Position numbers and translations under genes: made by a program. From an uncultured Bradyrhizobium sp. (lineage in GTDB: Bacteria > Pseudomonadota > Alphaproteobacteria > Rhizobiales > Xanthobacteraceae), in the NCBI RefSeq assembly GCF_947648125.1, contig NZ_CANSMR010000002.1:372001-436000 (forward strand): DNA of 64,000 nucleotides, in the 5' to 3' direction. The notes under the pieces are model-generated. The model saw only the letters and a program-made list of their open reading frames with translations, was not told where the DNA came from and ran no database searches. Within the stretch, counting starts at the first letter, position 1. Each line of letters starts with the position of its first letter. Below, piece by piece: positions 15,227 to 24,149 of the stretch.

Positions 15227-15634
15227 TCAGTTCGAGATCGGCTCGAACATGCATTGCAGCGTCGGCTTGGCGATCTTGGTGAAGGTCGGGCCAATCTCGT
15301 TTTGCTTGGACGGCGGCACCCAATCGGTCTCGATGGTCGGCACGCCGGTCTCGCTGATGCCGCGCAGCAGCGCCTGGCGCAGATCGGGATCGTCCACCGT
15401 CGCGGCAGCATGGTCGTGCAGGCAACCGCACACGGCCTCGGGATGCGCCCAGCGCCCGAGCATATGCGGCGCGCATTGGCGCACGAACTCGTCGCGCGGC
15501 TCAGGCACCCGGTACAGCGAGCGGATCTGCATCGACTCGAGTGGAAGTTGGGATTGGGCCTGCGCGGAACCTGCCAAGAGACCCATCAGGGCGAGCGATG
15601 CCAGGATCGCGGCGGAACAGATACGGAGCAACAT
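15227..15634 (-). CDS. Small exported cysteine-containing protein
   Basis: 135 residues. A signal peptide occupies 1-26 (LASLALMGLLAGSAQA-Q). The mature region has Cys54, Cys69, Cys71 and Cys128 with the sequence EFVRQCAPHMLGRWAHPEAVCGCLHDH; the CGC pair recalls a redox or metal site, but no known motif is complete. The C-terminal half is helical (DPDLRQALLRGISETG). Convergent with the preceding small gene. No recognised family. Confidence 0.75.
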   Translation of the reverse strand: MLLRICSAAILASLALMGLLAGSAQAQSQLPLESMQIRSLYRVPEPRDEFVRQCAPHMLGRWAHPEAVCGCLHDHAAATVDDPDLRQALLRGISETGVPTIETDWVPPSKQNEIGPTFTKIAKPTLQCMFEPISN

Positions 15635-15673
15635 GGGGAGCCTTTACCGGCAGTTCTGTTTGTCGCGTCGCGC

Positions 15674-15832
15674 TCAGTTGGCCTGCGCCATCACCATCGT
15701 GGCCGAGGTGACCACCGGCGAGCCGTTATAGGAGAAGGTGCCGATACCGGGCAAACCGTTGTCCGGGGTGCCAGCCATCGACGAACCGGCCATCACGAAG
15801 GCGAAGGCGAGGATCAGGCTCATGGTCCGCAT
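15674..15832 (-). CDS. Very small exported protein, 52 aa
   Basis: The product begins MRTMSLILAFAFVMAGSSMA, a signal peptide, and the mature part is only about 32 residues: GTPDNGLPGIGTFSYNGSPV, then VTSATMVMAQAN. GGAG lies 8 bases before the ATG. The mature peptide is Gly/Ser/Asn-rich and lacks cysteine. It lies 39 bases upstream of the 135-aa exported protein on the same strand and is probably transcribed ahead of it. Confidence 0.65.
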   Translation of the reverse strand: MRTMSLILAFAFVMAGSSMAGTPDNGLPGIGTFSYNGSPVVTSATMVMAQAN

Positions 15833-16263
15833 CTGACAGTCTCCGTCATTCCCGTTCGGCGTCCGGCGCCGTTGTTGACGGTTTGATAACGATCTGCCGT
15901 TTCGGGAGTTCTGCGGAACAAGCCGAAAATGGTTTCGTCGGCCGGAGAATTGTTTCGTCGGCGGGCCGCCCACGAAACATTGGCCGGAAAACACCAATGT
16001 TTTCAGTGAGAGTGCGACGCCCGTGAGCGCGTTCAACATTTCGCGCACGAGGGCCGCCCGGCGGCTGCACGCTGGCCCGCGGATTATGCGCGCAAATTGA
16101 GGGAGCTACCGCGCTTTCTTAACTTTCCTCTGCTGAGACAGGAAGCAGCACAGCAAGAGCGGTGTGAACCGGCCGGCGGTTCGGCCGACTCATCTGGGCA
16201 CCGTGCAACCATCTTCGCGGTGGCACGTTGTCGTGATTCCCGATCCAACGGAGGATGTCAGTC
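15833..16263. other. Gene-poor stretch, promoter region with short repeats
   Basis: No credible coding frame with a ribosome-binding site is visible. Two TTTCGTCGGC words occur about 24 bases apart (near 15935 and 15955), with a third CACGAAAC word in reverse orientation, suggesting an operator array for the 52-aa exported-protein gene. The rest looks featureless. Confidence 0.4.
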
Positions 16264-16485
16264 GTGGGCAATGGCAACATCGGTGTTGGCAATCAATCCG
16301 CGGCCGGCAAATCCGGCCAGCAGCAACAGATGACGGCCGCGATGCCGCAGCAGGGCGCTTACGTGATGGGCGACAATGAATGCGCGCAGCAGAAGCTGGT
16401 CCGCCTCGTCGGCTGCCGCGACTCGAAGGTCAAGCCAGGCCTCAGCAGCGTCGGCACGAAGCAGTTCGGGCAAACCAACCGCTAG
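16264..16485 (+). CDS. Small Gly/Gln-rich hypothetical protein
   Basis: 73 residues from a GTG that sits 9 bases after GGAGG; the ATG three codons upstream overlaps that Shine-Dalgarno sequence and is less likely. The N-terminus GNGNIGVGNQSAAGKSGQQQQ is low complexity, followed by GDNECAQQKLVRLVGCRDSK with two cysteines. There is no signal peptide. It could be a small structural or secreted protein using another route, or a chance frame. Convergent with creA. Confidence 0.5.
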   Translation: MGNGNIGVGNQSAAGKSGQQQQMTAAMPQQGAYVMGDNECAQQKLVRLVGCRDSKVKPGLSSVGTKQFGQTNR

Positions 16486-16528
16486 CTCGTCCGCCGCTTC
16501 AGCCACCCGGGCCAAGCCCCTGCTCCTG

Positions 16529-17089
16529 CTACTGAATGAACTCGCCGCACTTCTGCACAGCGGTGGCGTCGGCCGCGCCCCAAGGCATGATCGGAACCGA
16601 CGACGTCGAATTCTTCGGCGAGCCCTCGATCAGCTTGTCGGAATACACCATGTAGACCAGCACATTGCGCTTGGCGTCGCAGCCGCGCACGATCTGCATC
16701 TTCTTGAAGAACAGCGACCGTCGCTTGCTGAACATGTCGTCGCCCTGGCCGAGCTTGCTCTTGAAGCGGATCGGCCCGATCTGCCGGCAAGCCAGCGAGA
16801 TATCGGAGACTTCCTCGGCGAGGCCGAGCCAGCCCTTGAAGCCGCCCCTCTCCGGAACCGTGAAGTGACAGGCGACGCCCTCGACCTCGGGGTCGTCGAC
16901 GCCATAGGTGGCGAGCTTGTCGTTGGGGCTCACCCATTTGAACACCGTCGAGCGGCGAAAGATCAGGTCCGGCTCGTCGGCCGCGGCTGCAGGAACTGCC
17001 TGTCCCAAGGCCAGCAACATCAGCAGCGCCGCGCAGCCCCATCGAGACAACAGTCGCACGTCACACAAGCTCACATTTCTCGATGTCAT
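16529..17089 (-). CDS. CreA family periplasmic protein
   Basis: 186 residues. A signal peptide ends near ALGQAVPAAAA. The mature part has the CreA core: VFKWVSPNDKLATYGVDDPEVEGVACHF, GGFKGWLGLAEEVSDISLACRQIGPI, RSLFFKKMQIVRGCDAKRN and YSDKLIEGSPKNSTSSVPI. CreA is widespread in proteobacteria and has no firmly assigned biochemical role despite its catabolite-regulation name. GGAG precedes the ATG. It shares an upstream gap with the divergent L,D-transpeptidase. Confidence 0.9.
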   Translation of the reverse strand: MTSRNVSLCDVRLLSRWGCAALLMLLALGQAVPAAAADEPDLIFRRSTVFKWVSPNDKLATYGVDDPEVEGVACHFTVPERGGFKGWLGLAEEVSDISLACRQIGPIRFKSKLGQGDDMFSKRRSLFFKKMQIVRGCDAKRNVLVYMVYSDKLIEGSPKNSTSSVPIMPWGAADATAVQKCGEFIQ

Positions 17090-17312
17090 TGAGGTCTCCG
17101 CGGGGTGGGTTCCGCCTATGTAGTGCGCAAACGCCGCACAGGAAGGCGCTGACAGTTCGGTGATCAGACCGGGCGCTTTAACCTCCTGTGAGGCTTTTTT
17201 GTTACTCTTTCGTCGAAAAACCGCCCCTCACGGAAGGGTTAGATCGCTTGCGCTGGTGAACGCGTTCGGCGTCTGCGACAACCAACAGATAGTTTGGACT
17301 GGGATTCGGAAT

Positions 17313-19016
17313 ATGCGCGCAATCGGACGTCGGATCTCGATTTTTGATTCTGCGAATGGGCGGTTCTGGCAGTTTGCAATTCTGACAGCGGCCGGCACTG
17401 TCGCCGCTTCCTCGCAGGCCGATGCAGCGCTGTTCTACTGGAATCGTGACTCCGCCTATTACGGCGATGTCGAGCCGATGCCGCCGCAGCAGCCACGGCC
17501 GAAGCCGAAGCGCAGTACAGCCAAGAAGAATCCGGCGATCGAGAAAGAGGCCGGCCGCAAGCCGCAGGGTCCCCTGATCATCTCGGTCTCGATCGACCAG
17601 CAGCGCGTCAGCATCTACGACGCCAACGGCCTCTACGCCGAGAGCCCGGTATCGACGGGCATGAAGGGGCATTCGACCCCGATGGGTGTCTTCAGCGTCA
17701 TCCAGAAGCAGAAGTACCACCAGTCCAACATCTATAGCGGCGCGCCGATGCCCTACATGCAGCGCATCACCTGGTCGGGCATTGCTATGCACGCCGGCGT
17801 GCTGCCCGGCTATCCGGCCTCGCATGGCTGCATCCGCATGCCGACGTCGTTTGCGGTCAAGATGTACAACTGGACGCGGATGGGCGCCCGCGTGTTCGTC
17901 ACGCCGGGCACGATCTCGCCGGAGAATTTCTCGCATCCGCTGCTGGTGACGCAGAAGGTCACGCCGCAGCAGCCGGTTGCCGATGATGTTCTGAAGATGG
18001 ATGCGCCGCTCGGCGTGAAGAGTGACAAGGGTGCCGACAAGCAATCCAGTCTCGACTTGCGCACCAGCGTCGGCCATGCCGCCGCCGCGTCGCTGCGCGA
18101 CAACACCCACACCGCCGATGCCAGCGGCGCGATGCCGGCGGCAAGCGCGTCGGCGACGATGTCCGATGCGTCCTCCTCCGCGCGCGACGCCATTGCGGAG
18201 AAGATCGCGGCTGACAAGTCCGAGGCGAGCGCGACCGAGCCTGCCGCTGCCGACAAGCCGGCCGACACCAACTCCGCCGCTGGCGACAGCAGCGTCGTCA
18301 CCGACGACAAGACGGTCGGCGAGGTCACCGGCAGCACCGACACGCCGAAGTCCGAGGTGTCCGCAAGCGACCCGGTGAAGGCCGAAGCCAAGGCCGATGA
18401 GCCGAAGGCGGACGCGGCCAAGACTGATGCGGCCAGCAAGGACGCAACCAAGGCGGCGGATGCGGTCAAGCCCGCCGAGGCGGCGACTGCCGCCGACGCC
18501 AACCAGGATGCGGCCAAGGATCCGGCACGGCTGCCGGGCGTTGCCAAGATCGACATACCTAAGCGCGCCGGCCAGATCGCGGTGTTCATCAGCCGCAAGG
18601 ATTCCAAGCTCTATGTACGGCAGAACTTTGCACCGCTGTTCGAGGTGCCGGTGACGATCGCGGCCAGCGACCGGCCGCTCGGCACGCATGTATTCACCGC
18701 GGAAACCGACAAGACGGATGCGAACCTGCTGCGCTGGTCGGTGGTGACGCTGCCGACCCGGAGCGCCGCCCGCATCGACGTCGAGGAGCGCGCCTCGCAT
18801 CGTCGCAAGATCGCGGCCGCAGCGCCGGTCGAGGCGAAGCCGCAGCCGGCGACCAACACCCCGGCCGAGGCGCTCGACCGCATCTCGATTCCGGCCGACG
18901 CGATGGCGCGGATCAACGAAGCGCTCGGCACCGGCGGATCGATCATCGTCTCAGACCTCGGCGTGAACCAAGGTGAGACCGGCGAAGGCACCGACTTCAT
19001 CCTGCCGCTGCGCTGA
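17313..19016 (+). CDS. L,D-transpeptidase (YkuD) with a second, degenerate YkuD-like module
   Basis: 567 residues from the ATG giving MRAIGRRIS; the frame is open upstream to 17160, but the signal-like segment begins here. A signal peptide (about 1-38) is followed by a Pro/Lys-rich segment and a YkuD domain at about 88-200. Its active site is HAGVLPGYPASHGCIRMP, with nucleophile Cys173. Residues about 270-410 are an Ala/Asp/Lys/Ser-rich, disordered linker. A second module (about 418-490) reads GQIAVFISRKDSKLYVRQNF then PLGTHVFTA, matching the start of a YkuD fold but with no HGC motif. The enzyme would cross-link peptidoglycan or attach outer-membrane proteins in the periplasm. Confidence 0.9.
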   Translation: MRAIGRRISIFDSANGRFWQFAILTAAGTVAASSQADAALFYWNRDSAYYGDVEPMPPQQPRPKPKRSTAKKNPAIEKEAGRKPQGPLIISVSIDQQRVSIYDANGLYAESPVSTGMKGHSTPMGVFSVIQKQKYHQSNIYSGAPMPYMQRITWSGIAMHAGVLPGYPASHGCIRMPTSFAVKMYNWTRMGARVFVTPGTISPENFSHPLLVTQKVTPQQPVADDVLKMDAPLGVKSDKGADKQSSLDLRTSVGHAAAASLRDNTHTADASGAMPAASASATMSDASSSARDAIAEKIAADKSEASATEPAAADKPADTNSAAGDSSVVTDDKTVGEVTGSTDTPKSEVSASDPVKAEAKADEPKADAAKTDAASKDATKAADAVKPAEAATAADANQDAAKDPARLPGVAKIDIPKRAGQIAVFISRKDSKLYVRQNFAPLFEVPVTIAASDRPLGTHVFTAETDKTDANLLRWSVVTLPTRSAARIDVEERASHRRKIAAAAPVEAKPQPATNTPAEALDRISIPADAMARINEALGTGGSIIVSDLGVNQGETGEGTDFILPLR

Positions 19017-19056
19017 TCCTTCCGGCCCCTCATTCTGAGAGCCAGAATCACGTTCG

Positions 19057-19146
19057 GTCATGGCCGGGCTTGTCCCGGCCATCCACGTCTTGTCTTGCTC
19101 GATTGGAGCGAAGGACGTGGATGCCCGGCACAAGGCCGGGCCTGAC
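19057..19146. repeat. Palindromic dispersed repeat (TCATGGCCGGGCTTGTCCCG type)
   Basis: GTCATGGCCGGGCTTGTCCC pairs imperfectly with GCACAAGGCCGGGCCTGACG, and an inner CATCCACGTC/GACGTGGATG stem lies between. This long intergenic palindrome is characteristic of Bradyrhizobium genomes. It sits just after the L,D-transpeptidase gene. Confidence 0.8.
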
Positions 19147-19245
19147 GGCTGCGGTGTCGCGATATCCCCAATAACGCCTTCTTGAAAGCCTGCGCCTGGC
19201 CGCTGGATTATGATCCCGACGAACATCTGTTCCGGGGACGAGACC

Positions 19246-19815
19246 ATGATGGACCGCAGGACAATGATCGTGGCGGCCTTCGCCGCGGCCGCAGGATCCC
19301 GTGCGCTGCATGCGGAGCAGCCTGCCATGAGCCGGATCACGGCCTACGCCTTCTCATTTCCGGCACTCTCCGGCGGCGACATTCGGCTCGCCGACTATGC
19401 CGGCCATCCCCTGATGATCGTGAACACGGCCTCGCTCTGTGGCTTCACGCCGCAATATGCCGGCCTGCAGCAACTGTGGACCGAATTTCGCGACCGCGGC
19501 TTCGTCATCATCGGCGTGCCTTCCAATGATTTCGGCGGCCAGGAACCCGGCGGCCCGACCGAGATCGCCGAGACCGCGCAGCATCAATACGGCGTCACCT
19601 TCCCGATCGCGGCCAAAGCCGTGGTCAAGGGCGCAAACGCGCATCCGTTTTACCGTTGGGCGGCGGAGGCACGGCCCAAGGACGTGCCGCGGTGGAATTT
19701 CCACAAATACCTGATCGGCCGCGACGGCTATATCGCCGACGTCTTCCCTGAGTCGGTCGCGCCGGACGACACGCGCATCAAGACCGGGATCGCACGGGCA
19801 CTGGCGGCGGCCTGA
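19246..19815 (+). CDS. Glutathione peroxidase family thiol peroxidase
   Basis: 189 residues. The catalytic block NTASLCGFTPQYAGLQQLW carries Cys65, as in Cys-type GPx enzymes; the second signature VPSNDFGGQEPG and the WNFHKYLI tryptophan block follow. The N-terminus MMDRRTMIVAAFAAAAG looks like a weak twin-arginine export signal (DRRTMI), suggesting periplasmic peroxide or lipid hydroperoxide reduction. GGGGACGAG lies before the first of two adjacent ATGs. A monocistronic arrangement is likely. Confidence 0.9.
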   Translation: MMDRRTMIVAAFAAAAGSRALHAEQPAMSRITAYAFSFPALSGGDIRLADYAGHPLMIVNTASLCGFTPQYAGLQQLWTEFRDRGFVIIGVPSNDFGGQEPGGPTEIAETAQHQYGVTFPIAAKAVVKGANAHPFYRWAAEARPKDVPRWNFHKYLIGRDGYIADVFPESVAPDDTRIKTGIARALAAA

Positions 19816-19979
19816 GAGGCGGCGGTAATCCCCGGAATTAACTGGGATTTCGGACAGAGCCCCGCCACGTTCATTGCCTTGGCGTCGCCACTGTGACTAG
19901 GGTACGATCGGTTTGGGGGTGAAGCGGCCTTGGTTGCGGCAGTGCCGGCACCGGGACCGCGATCAGCAGGGAACACGCC

Positions 19980-20978
19980 ATGCGCATTGCGGCAGGTCTG
20001 ATTTTCGCAGGGACCGTATCGTTGCTCGCGTCGAGCGCAGCCTGGTCGCAGACGCCGCCCGCCAAGGGCGCCGCCGCAGCGCCGGCGGCAGCACCAGCGG
20101 CCGCAGCTCCAGCGCCTGCCGCAGCTGCGCCGGCGCCCGCCGCAGCGGCCGCTCAAGTGCCGCCGAAGCAAGCGCCGCAGCCGGCGCGCGCCGCCTGCAA
20201 CAATCCGAACGCGCTCGGCGTCGCCCGGACCGTCGAGATCGACACCACCGGCGGACCCGGCTTCGGCTTCGAGCATTTCAAGCAGCTCGACTTCCTGCGC
20301 GATCATGAAGTGGTGCTGACCTTCGACGACGGTCCGTGGCCGGCCAACACGCCGGCGGTGCTGAAGGCGCTCGCGGATGAATGCACCACGGGCATCTTCT
20401 TCCCGATCGGCAAGCACGCCACCTATCACCCCGAAATCCTGCGCCAGGTCTATGCCGCCGGCCACACCGTCGGCTCGCACACCTGGTCGCACGAGAATCT
20501 GAACAACAAGAAGCTGACCGAGGATCAGAAGAAGGACGAGATCGAGCGCGGCCTGGCTGCGGTCAAATGGGCGCTCGAGACATCACCCTCGCCGTTCTTC
20601 CGCTTCCCGGCGCTGCAGCATCCGCCGGAGATGGTGACCTATCTCGGCAATCGCAACATCGCGATCTTCTCCTGCGATCTCGACTCCTTCGACTTCAAGT
20701 CGAAGAACTCGCAACAGGTGATCGACACCGTGATGAAGAAGCTCGCCAAGCTCGGCAAGGGCATCATCCTGATGCACGACTTCCAGAAGCACACTGCGGA
20801 AGCGCTGCCCACGTTGCTGACGCAGCTCAAGGCCGGCGGCTACAAGGTGGTCGCGATGCGCGCGAAATTCCCGGCGACCGTGCTGCCGCAATACGAGCAG
20901 GAGCTTGCCAAGGACGTCAAGCTGCCGACCGTGAGCTCGCGGCCGGTGAACAGCGTCGTCACCACTGTCGATCAGTAA
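19980..20978 (+). CDS. Polysaccharide deacetylase (NodB/CE4 family)
   Basis: 332 residues. The signal peptide (1-23) is followed by an Ala/Pro-rich linker (30-65), probably spanning the periplasm or cell wall. The CE4 domain has TFDDGP (114-119), the zinc-binding HTWSHEN (His167, His171), FFRFPAL and ILMHDF. It removes N-acetyl or O-acetyl groups from peptidoglycan or exopolysaccharide. Its position close to an L,D-transpeptidase fits a cell-envelope role. AGGGA precedes the ATG. No nod genes are present in the window, so it is not a NodB of a nodulation cluster. Confidence 0.92.
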   Translation: MRIAAGLIFAGTVSLLASSAAWSQTPPAKGAAAAPAAAPAAAAPAPAAAAPAPAAAAAQVPPKQAPQPARAACNNPNALGVARTVEIDTTGGPGFGFEHFKQLDFLRDHEVVLTFDDGPWPANTPAVLKALADECTTGIFFPIGKHATYHPEILRQVYAAGHTVGSHTWSHENLNNKKLTEDQKKDEIERGLAAVKWALETSPSPFFRFPALQHPPEMVTYLGNRNIAIFSCDLDSFDFKSKNSQQVIDTVMKKLAKLGKGIILMHDFQKHTAEALPTLLTQLKAGGYKVVAMRAKFPATVLPQYEQELAKDVKLPTVSSRPVNSVVTTVDQ

Positions 20979-20998
20979 ACGCGCCGGCGATATTTCTG

Positions 20999-21556
20999 GT
21001 GTCTGGGTTGCGTATCGAGGGTTTCGTCATCGTCTCCGCCGATGGCCGGTTGGCGAACGCGCGGAATGTGATGCCTGACGACCTCAAGATCGAGGGCGAC
21101 AAGCGGTTCTTCACCGCTGCCCTCGACCGTGCCGACCTCGTCGTGCATGGCCGCCACTCCCAGGAAGAGCAGCCGAACGCACCGAAACGGCGCCGCGTGA
21201 TCCTGACCGGCAAGGTCGCCGCGATCGCACCCGACCCGGACAATCCGAAGGCGTTGTTGTGGAATCCCGCCGGCTGCCCGTTCGAGACCGCGAGCCGCGA
21301 GGCCGGCGTGAGCTCGGGCATGGTCGCCATCATCGGCGGCCCCGGCGTGTTCGGCATGTTCATGGACCGCTACGACACGTTCTGGCTCTCGGTCGCACCG
21401 AAGGTGCGCATCCCCGACGGCGAGCCATGCTTTCCCGGCGTCCCTGCCCGCACCCCGCAGCAGGTGCTGTCAGCGCACGGCCTTCACGCCGGCGCGCCGC
21501 AACTGATCGACGCCGCGCAGGATGTCAGCGTCACGCCGTGGCGACGGGTGGGTTGA
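20999..21556 (+). CDS. Dihydrofolate reductase-like (RibD C-terminal fold) protein
   Basis: 185 residues if the GTG is used; a TTG three codons later is the alternative, and no ATG fits. The start GLRIEGFVIVSADGRLANA, then RADLVVHGRHS and the glycine-rich MVAIIGGPGVFGMFMDRYDTFWLS, match the DHFR/RibD-C reductase superfamily. Its substrate (folate, pterin or flavin precursor) cannot be inferred. It begins 21 bases after the deacetylase stop, so translation may depend on that operon. Confidence 0.75.
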   Translation: MSGLRIEGFVIVSADGRLANARNVMPDDLKIEGDKRFFTAALDRADLVVHGRHSQEEQPNAPKRRRVILTGKVAAIAPDPDNPKALLWNPAGCPFETASREAGVSSGMVAIIGGPGVFGMFMDRYDTFWLSVAPKVRIPDGEPCFPGVPARTPQQVLSAHGLHAGAPQLIDAAQDVSVTPWRRVG

Positions 21557-21585
21557 TTCCGGTCAAGCCACTGCGGCGCGTAACA

Positions 21586-21966
21586 TCAGCTGCGCTGCTT
21601 GCGGAACGAGTTCTTCACCGTGATCTTGTCGCCCTCGAACTGAAAGACGTCGCAACCCGCGACTTCGACCGCCAGGCCGTCAGCGCCTGTGCCCGTGAAA
21701 ACCCACTCCGAGCAGCCACGATCACCGGAGACGAAATGACGAGCGCCGTTCCAGCGCGCGTCCGGAAACAACTGCCACGCACGCATGAAGCCGCGGCGCA
21801 CCTCTTCCCTGCCGCGATACACCGTGCCTGATACGTCGGGCCCGGCATTGGCCTCGAACACACAATCGTCGGCCATGAACGACATCAGATCGTCGATGGC
21901 GTGACGATTCCAGGCGTCGGCGAACGCTTCGAGCGTTGCAATGGTCACCTTGCGATCGGACGTCAT
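21586..21966 (-). CDS. NTF2-like/SnoaL-like protein
   Basis: 126 residues: LEAFADAWNRHAIDDLMSFMADDCVFEANAG then YRGREEVRRGFMRAWQLFPDARW and a final VAGCDVFQFEGDKITVKNSFRKQ. These are the cone-shaped NTF2/SnoaL fold's conserved blocks. It may act as a small hydrolase, isomerase or polyketide-like tailoring enzyme. Its ATG overlaps the stop of the hydrolase gene by four bases (ATGA), which implies coupled translation. Confidence 0.88.
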   Translation of the reverse strand: MTSDRKVTIATLEAFADAWNRHAIDDLMSFMADDCVFEANAGPDVSGTVYRGREEVRRGFMRAWQLFPDARWNGARHFVSGDRGCSEWVFTGTGADGLAVEVAGCDVFQFEGDKITVKNSFRKQRS

Positions 21967-22919
21967 GCGGCAGCCCTGACCGCATCCGCGAGGTGAAGCC
22001 GGTCATGGAGGAATTCCGCAATCATCGTCTCGACGTCGCATGCGCTTCCATCGGCGCGGAGCACCGTCGCGGTACGCTGATAGAAGTGATCGGCACCGGC
22101 CACATGCACGAACTGATTGGCGAGTCCAACGCGGTCAAAATGCGCGCGCATCTCGCCGATACCGTCGAGAATGACCGGAAGATCGCGTTCGCCATGGAAC
22201 ACCAGAGCGGCCGGCGCGATCGCACCGTCGGTGAGATGGAAATCCATCGTCGGCCCGGCGATACGGCCGGACAACGCGACAACGGCGGCAACCGGCGCCC
22301 GTTCCGCAAATGCTGCATTGAGCGCGATTGCGGCGCCCGCAGAGAAGCCTCCGCACACGATCCGCGTGACGTCGACGCCATAGGCCTGAGACCGGTTGCG
22401 GACGAAGTTGATCGCCTTCGTCATGTCGTCGGTCGCGGCTTCCAGCTCGTCGGCCATCATTTGCGGCGTGCATGGCGGCAGGCCGAGGATGTTGCGGACG
22501 AAGTCGATACGGTCGGTATTTTGCGGCTGGCCCGGCAACAGGAACGGCGTGACGCCGGGGTCGGGCGCCTCCTGCATCAGCCGGTAGTCGATCGAGAAGC
22601 AGACATAGCCGCGGCGCGCGAACTCACGGCAATACTCCGCCATCGCCGTGCTCGGGTTCTCGCCCTCGAACACTTCCACGCCCTTGGCGCCGCGATGGAA
22701 TGCGCCGCCGAACGCGAGGATGAGTGCCGGTCGCGGCGCCTTGCCGTCACCGGCCGGACGGTAGACGTCGAGCTTGAGCTCGCGGTAGCGCGCAGGTCCC
22801 TTCCCCGCGACGTAGCCGACGCCGCCGACGCCATAGGTGACGTCGGGCGTGAACACGACGTCGTGGACCTTGTCGAGATAGAGTGCGTCGGCCGGTGGCC
22901 TGGACGAAACAGTGCTCAC
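21963..22919 (-). CDS. Alpha/beta hydrolase
   Basis: 318 residues from a GTG immediately after GAGGAGGATTCC; the frame opens upstream, but this Shine-Dalgarno sequence decides the start. The oxyanion-hole-like block is ILAFGGAFHRGAKG. The nucleophile elbow is VCGGFSAGAAIAL, the acid HGERDLPV and the histidine VAGADHFYQ. It has no signal peptide. The operon order LacI-hydrolase-NTF2 suggests a catabolic pathway for a compound taken up by the divergent MFS transporter; the substrate is unknown. Confidence 0.87.
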   Translation of the reverse strand: MSTVSSRPPADALYLDKVHDVVFTPDVTYGVGGVGYVAGKGPARYRELKLDVYRPAGDGKAPRPALILAFGGAFHRGAKGVEVFEGENPSTAMAEYCREFARRGYVCFSIDYRLMQEAPDPGVTPFLLPGQPQNTDRIDFVRNILGLPPCTPQMMADELEAATDDMTKAINFVRNRSQAYGVDVTRIVCGGFSAGAAIALNAAFAERAPVAAVVALSGRIAGPTMDFHLTDGAIAPAALVFHGERDLPVILDGIGEMRAHFDRVGLANQFVHVAGADHFYQRTATVLRADGSACDVETMIAEFLHDRLHLADAVRAAA

Positions 22920-22929
22920 GGAATCCTCC

Positions 22930-23973
22930 TCACGTTCGAGCCGGCCGCGCCGGACCGGTGCTGCCACGCACGATCAGTTCGGTGGCCAATTCGATATGCT
23001 CCACGCCGGCAGCGCCGGCGAGCTTCGCCAGCAGGCTGCTTGCGGCCATCCGCCCCATCTCAGCGGCGGGCGTTCTGACCGTCGTGATCGCCGGGGTCAT
23101 GGCCGCCGCAATGTCGAGGTCGCCATAGCCCACGACGGACACATCGCGCGGCACCGACAGGCCGCGCGACGTGCATTCCATCATCGTGCCCGCGGCGAGC
23201 AGATCGTTGGCACAAATCACCGCGGTCGCGTCGGGAAAACGCGCCTGCGCGGTCCGGAATGCATTGCGGCCGTCCTGCAGCCCGCTGCCGCCGGCGAAGA
23301 TCACGCGGTCGCGTGGAAACGCGACGCCGCGACCAGCGAATGCGTCCTCGATGCCGGCCAGGCGATCGCGTTCGCGGTCGCTGACGTTCAGGAACGCCAT
23401 GATGGCGACGACGTCGCGATGGCCGAGGTCGAGCAGATGATTGACGACCGGTTGGATCGCCTTGCGATGATCGAACCCGACCGACGCGACCGTGGTGTCG
23501 TAGGACCAGGTGACGATGAACGGCTTGCCGAGGTCATTGAGCAGCGGCAGCAAGGCTGGATCGTGCTGCATGCCGACCAGCACAACGCCATCGACGCCCT
23601 GCCGGATCATCGAGCGAACCGCCGCGAGCTCGGTCTTCTCGTCGAAATCCGATGTGGCCAGCAGCAGCGTGTAGCCGTGTCTTGCGATCTCGGACTGCAA
23701 GCCCTCGACGGTGCTCGCGAAGTAGGCGTGGCGAAGCGCGGGCACGACAGCGCCGATCACCATGCTGCGGTTGCGGCGCAAAGACCGCGCCAGGCCATCG
23801 GGAATGTAGTTGAGCTCTGCGGCTGCGGCGTTGACCCGCTTCAGCGTCGCTTCGTTGAGCAGGTCCGGCGTGTTGAACGCCCGCGACACGGTCGCCGGCG
23901 ACACTCCAGCGAGATCGGCGACCTGCGCCAGCCTTGAGACACCGCTTGGGGATTTGTTCCGGACCGCAATCAT
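22930..23973 (-). CDS. LacI family transcriptional regulator
   Basis: 347 residues. The LacI helix-turn-helix is VADLAGVSPATVSRAFN at about 18-34, with the hinge-helix end LARSLRRNRS. The periplasmic-binding-protein-like effector domain (65-340) holds ICANDLLAAGTMM and VSVVGYGDLDIAAAMTPAITTVR, the family's typical sugar-binding and dimerization landmarks. It is encoded with the hydrolase (10 bases downstream) and NTF2 genes, and divergent from the MFS gene, which has a fitting palindrome in front. Confidence 0.94.
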   Translation of the reverse strand: MIAVRNKSPSGVSRLAQVADLAGVSPATVSRAFNTPDLLNEATLKRVNAAAAELNYIPDGLARSLRRNRSMVIGAVVPALRHAYFASTVEGLQSEIARHGYTLLLATSDFDEKTELAAVRSMIRQGVDGVVLVGMQHDPALLPLLNDLGKPFIVTWSYDTTVASVGFDHRKAIQPVVNHLLDLGHRDVVAIMAFLNVSDRERDRLAGIEDAFAGRGVAFPRDRVIFAGGSGLQDGRNAFRTAQARFPDATAVICANDLLAAGTMMECTSRGLSVPRDVSVVGYGDLDIAAAMTPAITTVRTPAAEMGRMAASSLLAKLAGAAGVEHIELATELIVRGSTGPARPART

Positions 23974-24149
23974 AGATTCTGATATCTATTTCATCATAAT
24001 CATGAGTAGGCCGGCGAGCCGGCAAAGTCAACGAGGCCAACAACGGCTAGATAAGACACTGATAATACGCATATTGTGGAAGATTTAGGCGCCCCGCCCA
24101 CATATCAGGCGATGCAGGCCCTTGACGCGAGGCGTCTCGGATGTCCTGA

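Noticed and set aside
17202-18800. 532-aa minus-strand frame over the L,D-transpeptidase gene
   Set aside because: Shadow of the YkuD gene; the product is Arg/Gly-rich with no motif.
19980-20978. Polysaccharide deacetylase considered as NodB of a nodulation locus
   Set aside because: No nodA, nodC or nod box nearby; the Ala/Pro linker and signal peptide fit a cell-wall enzyme.
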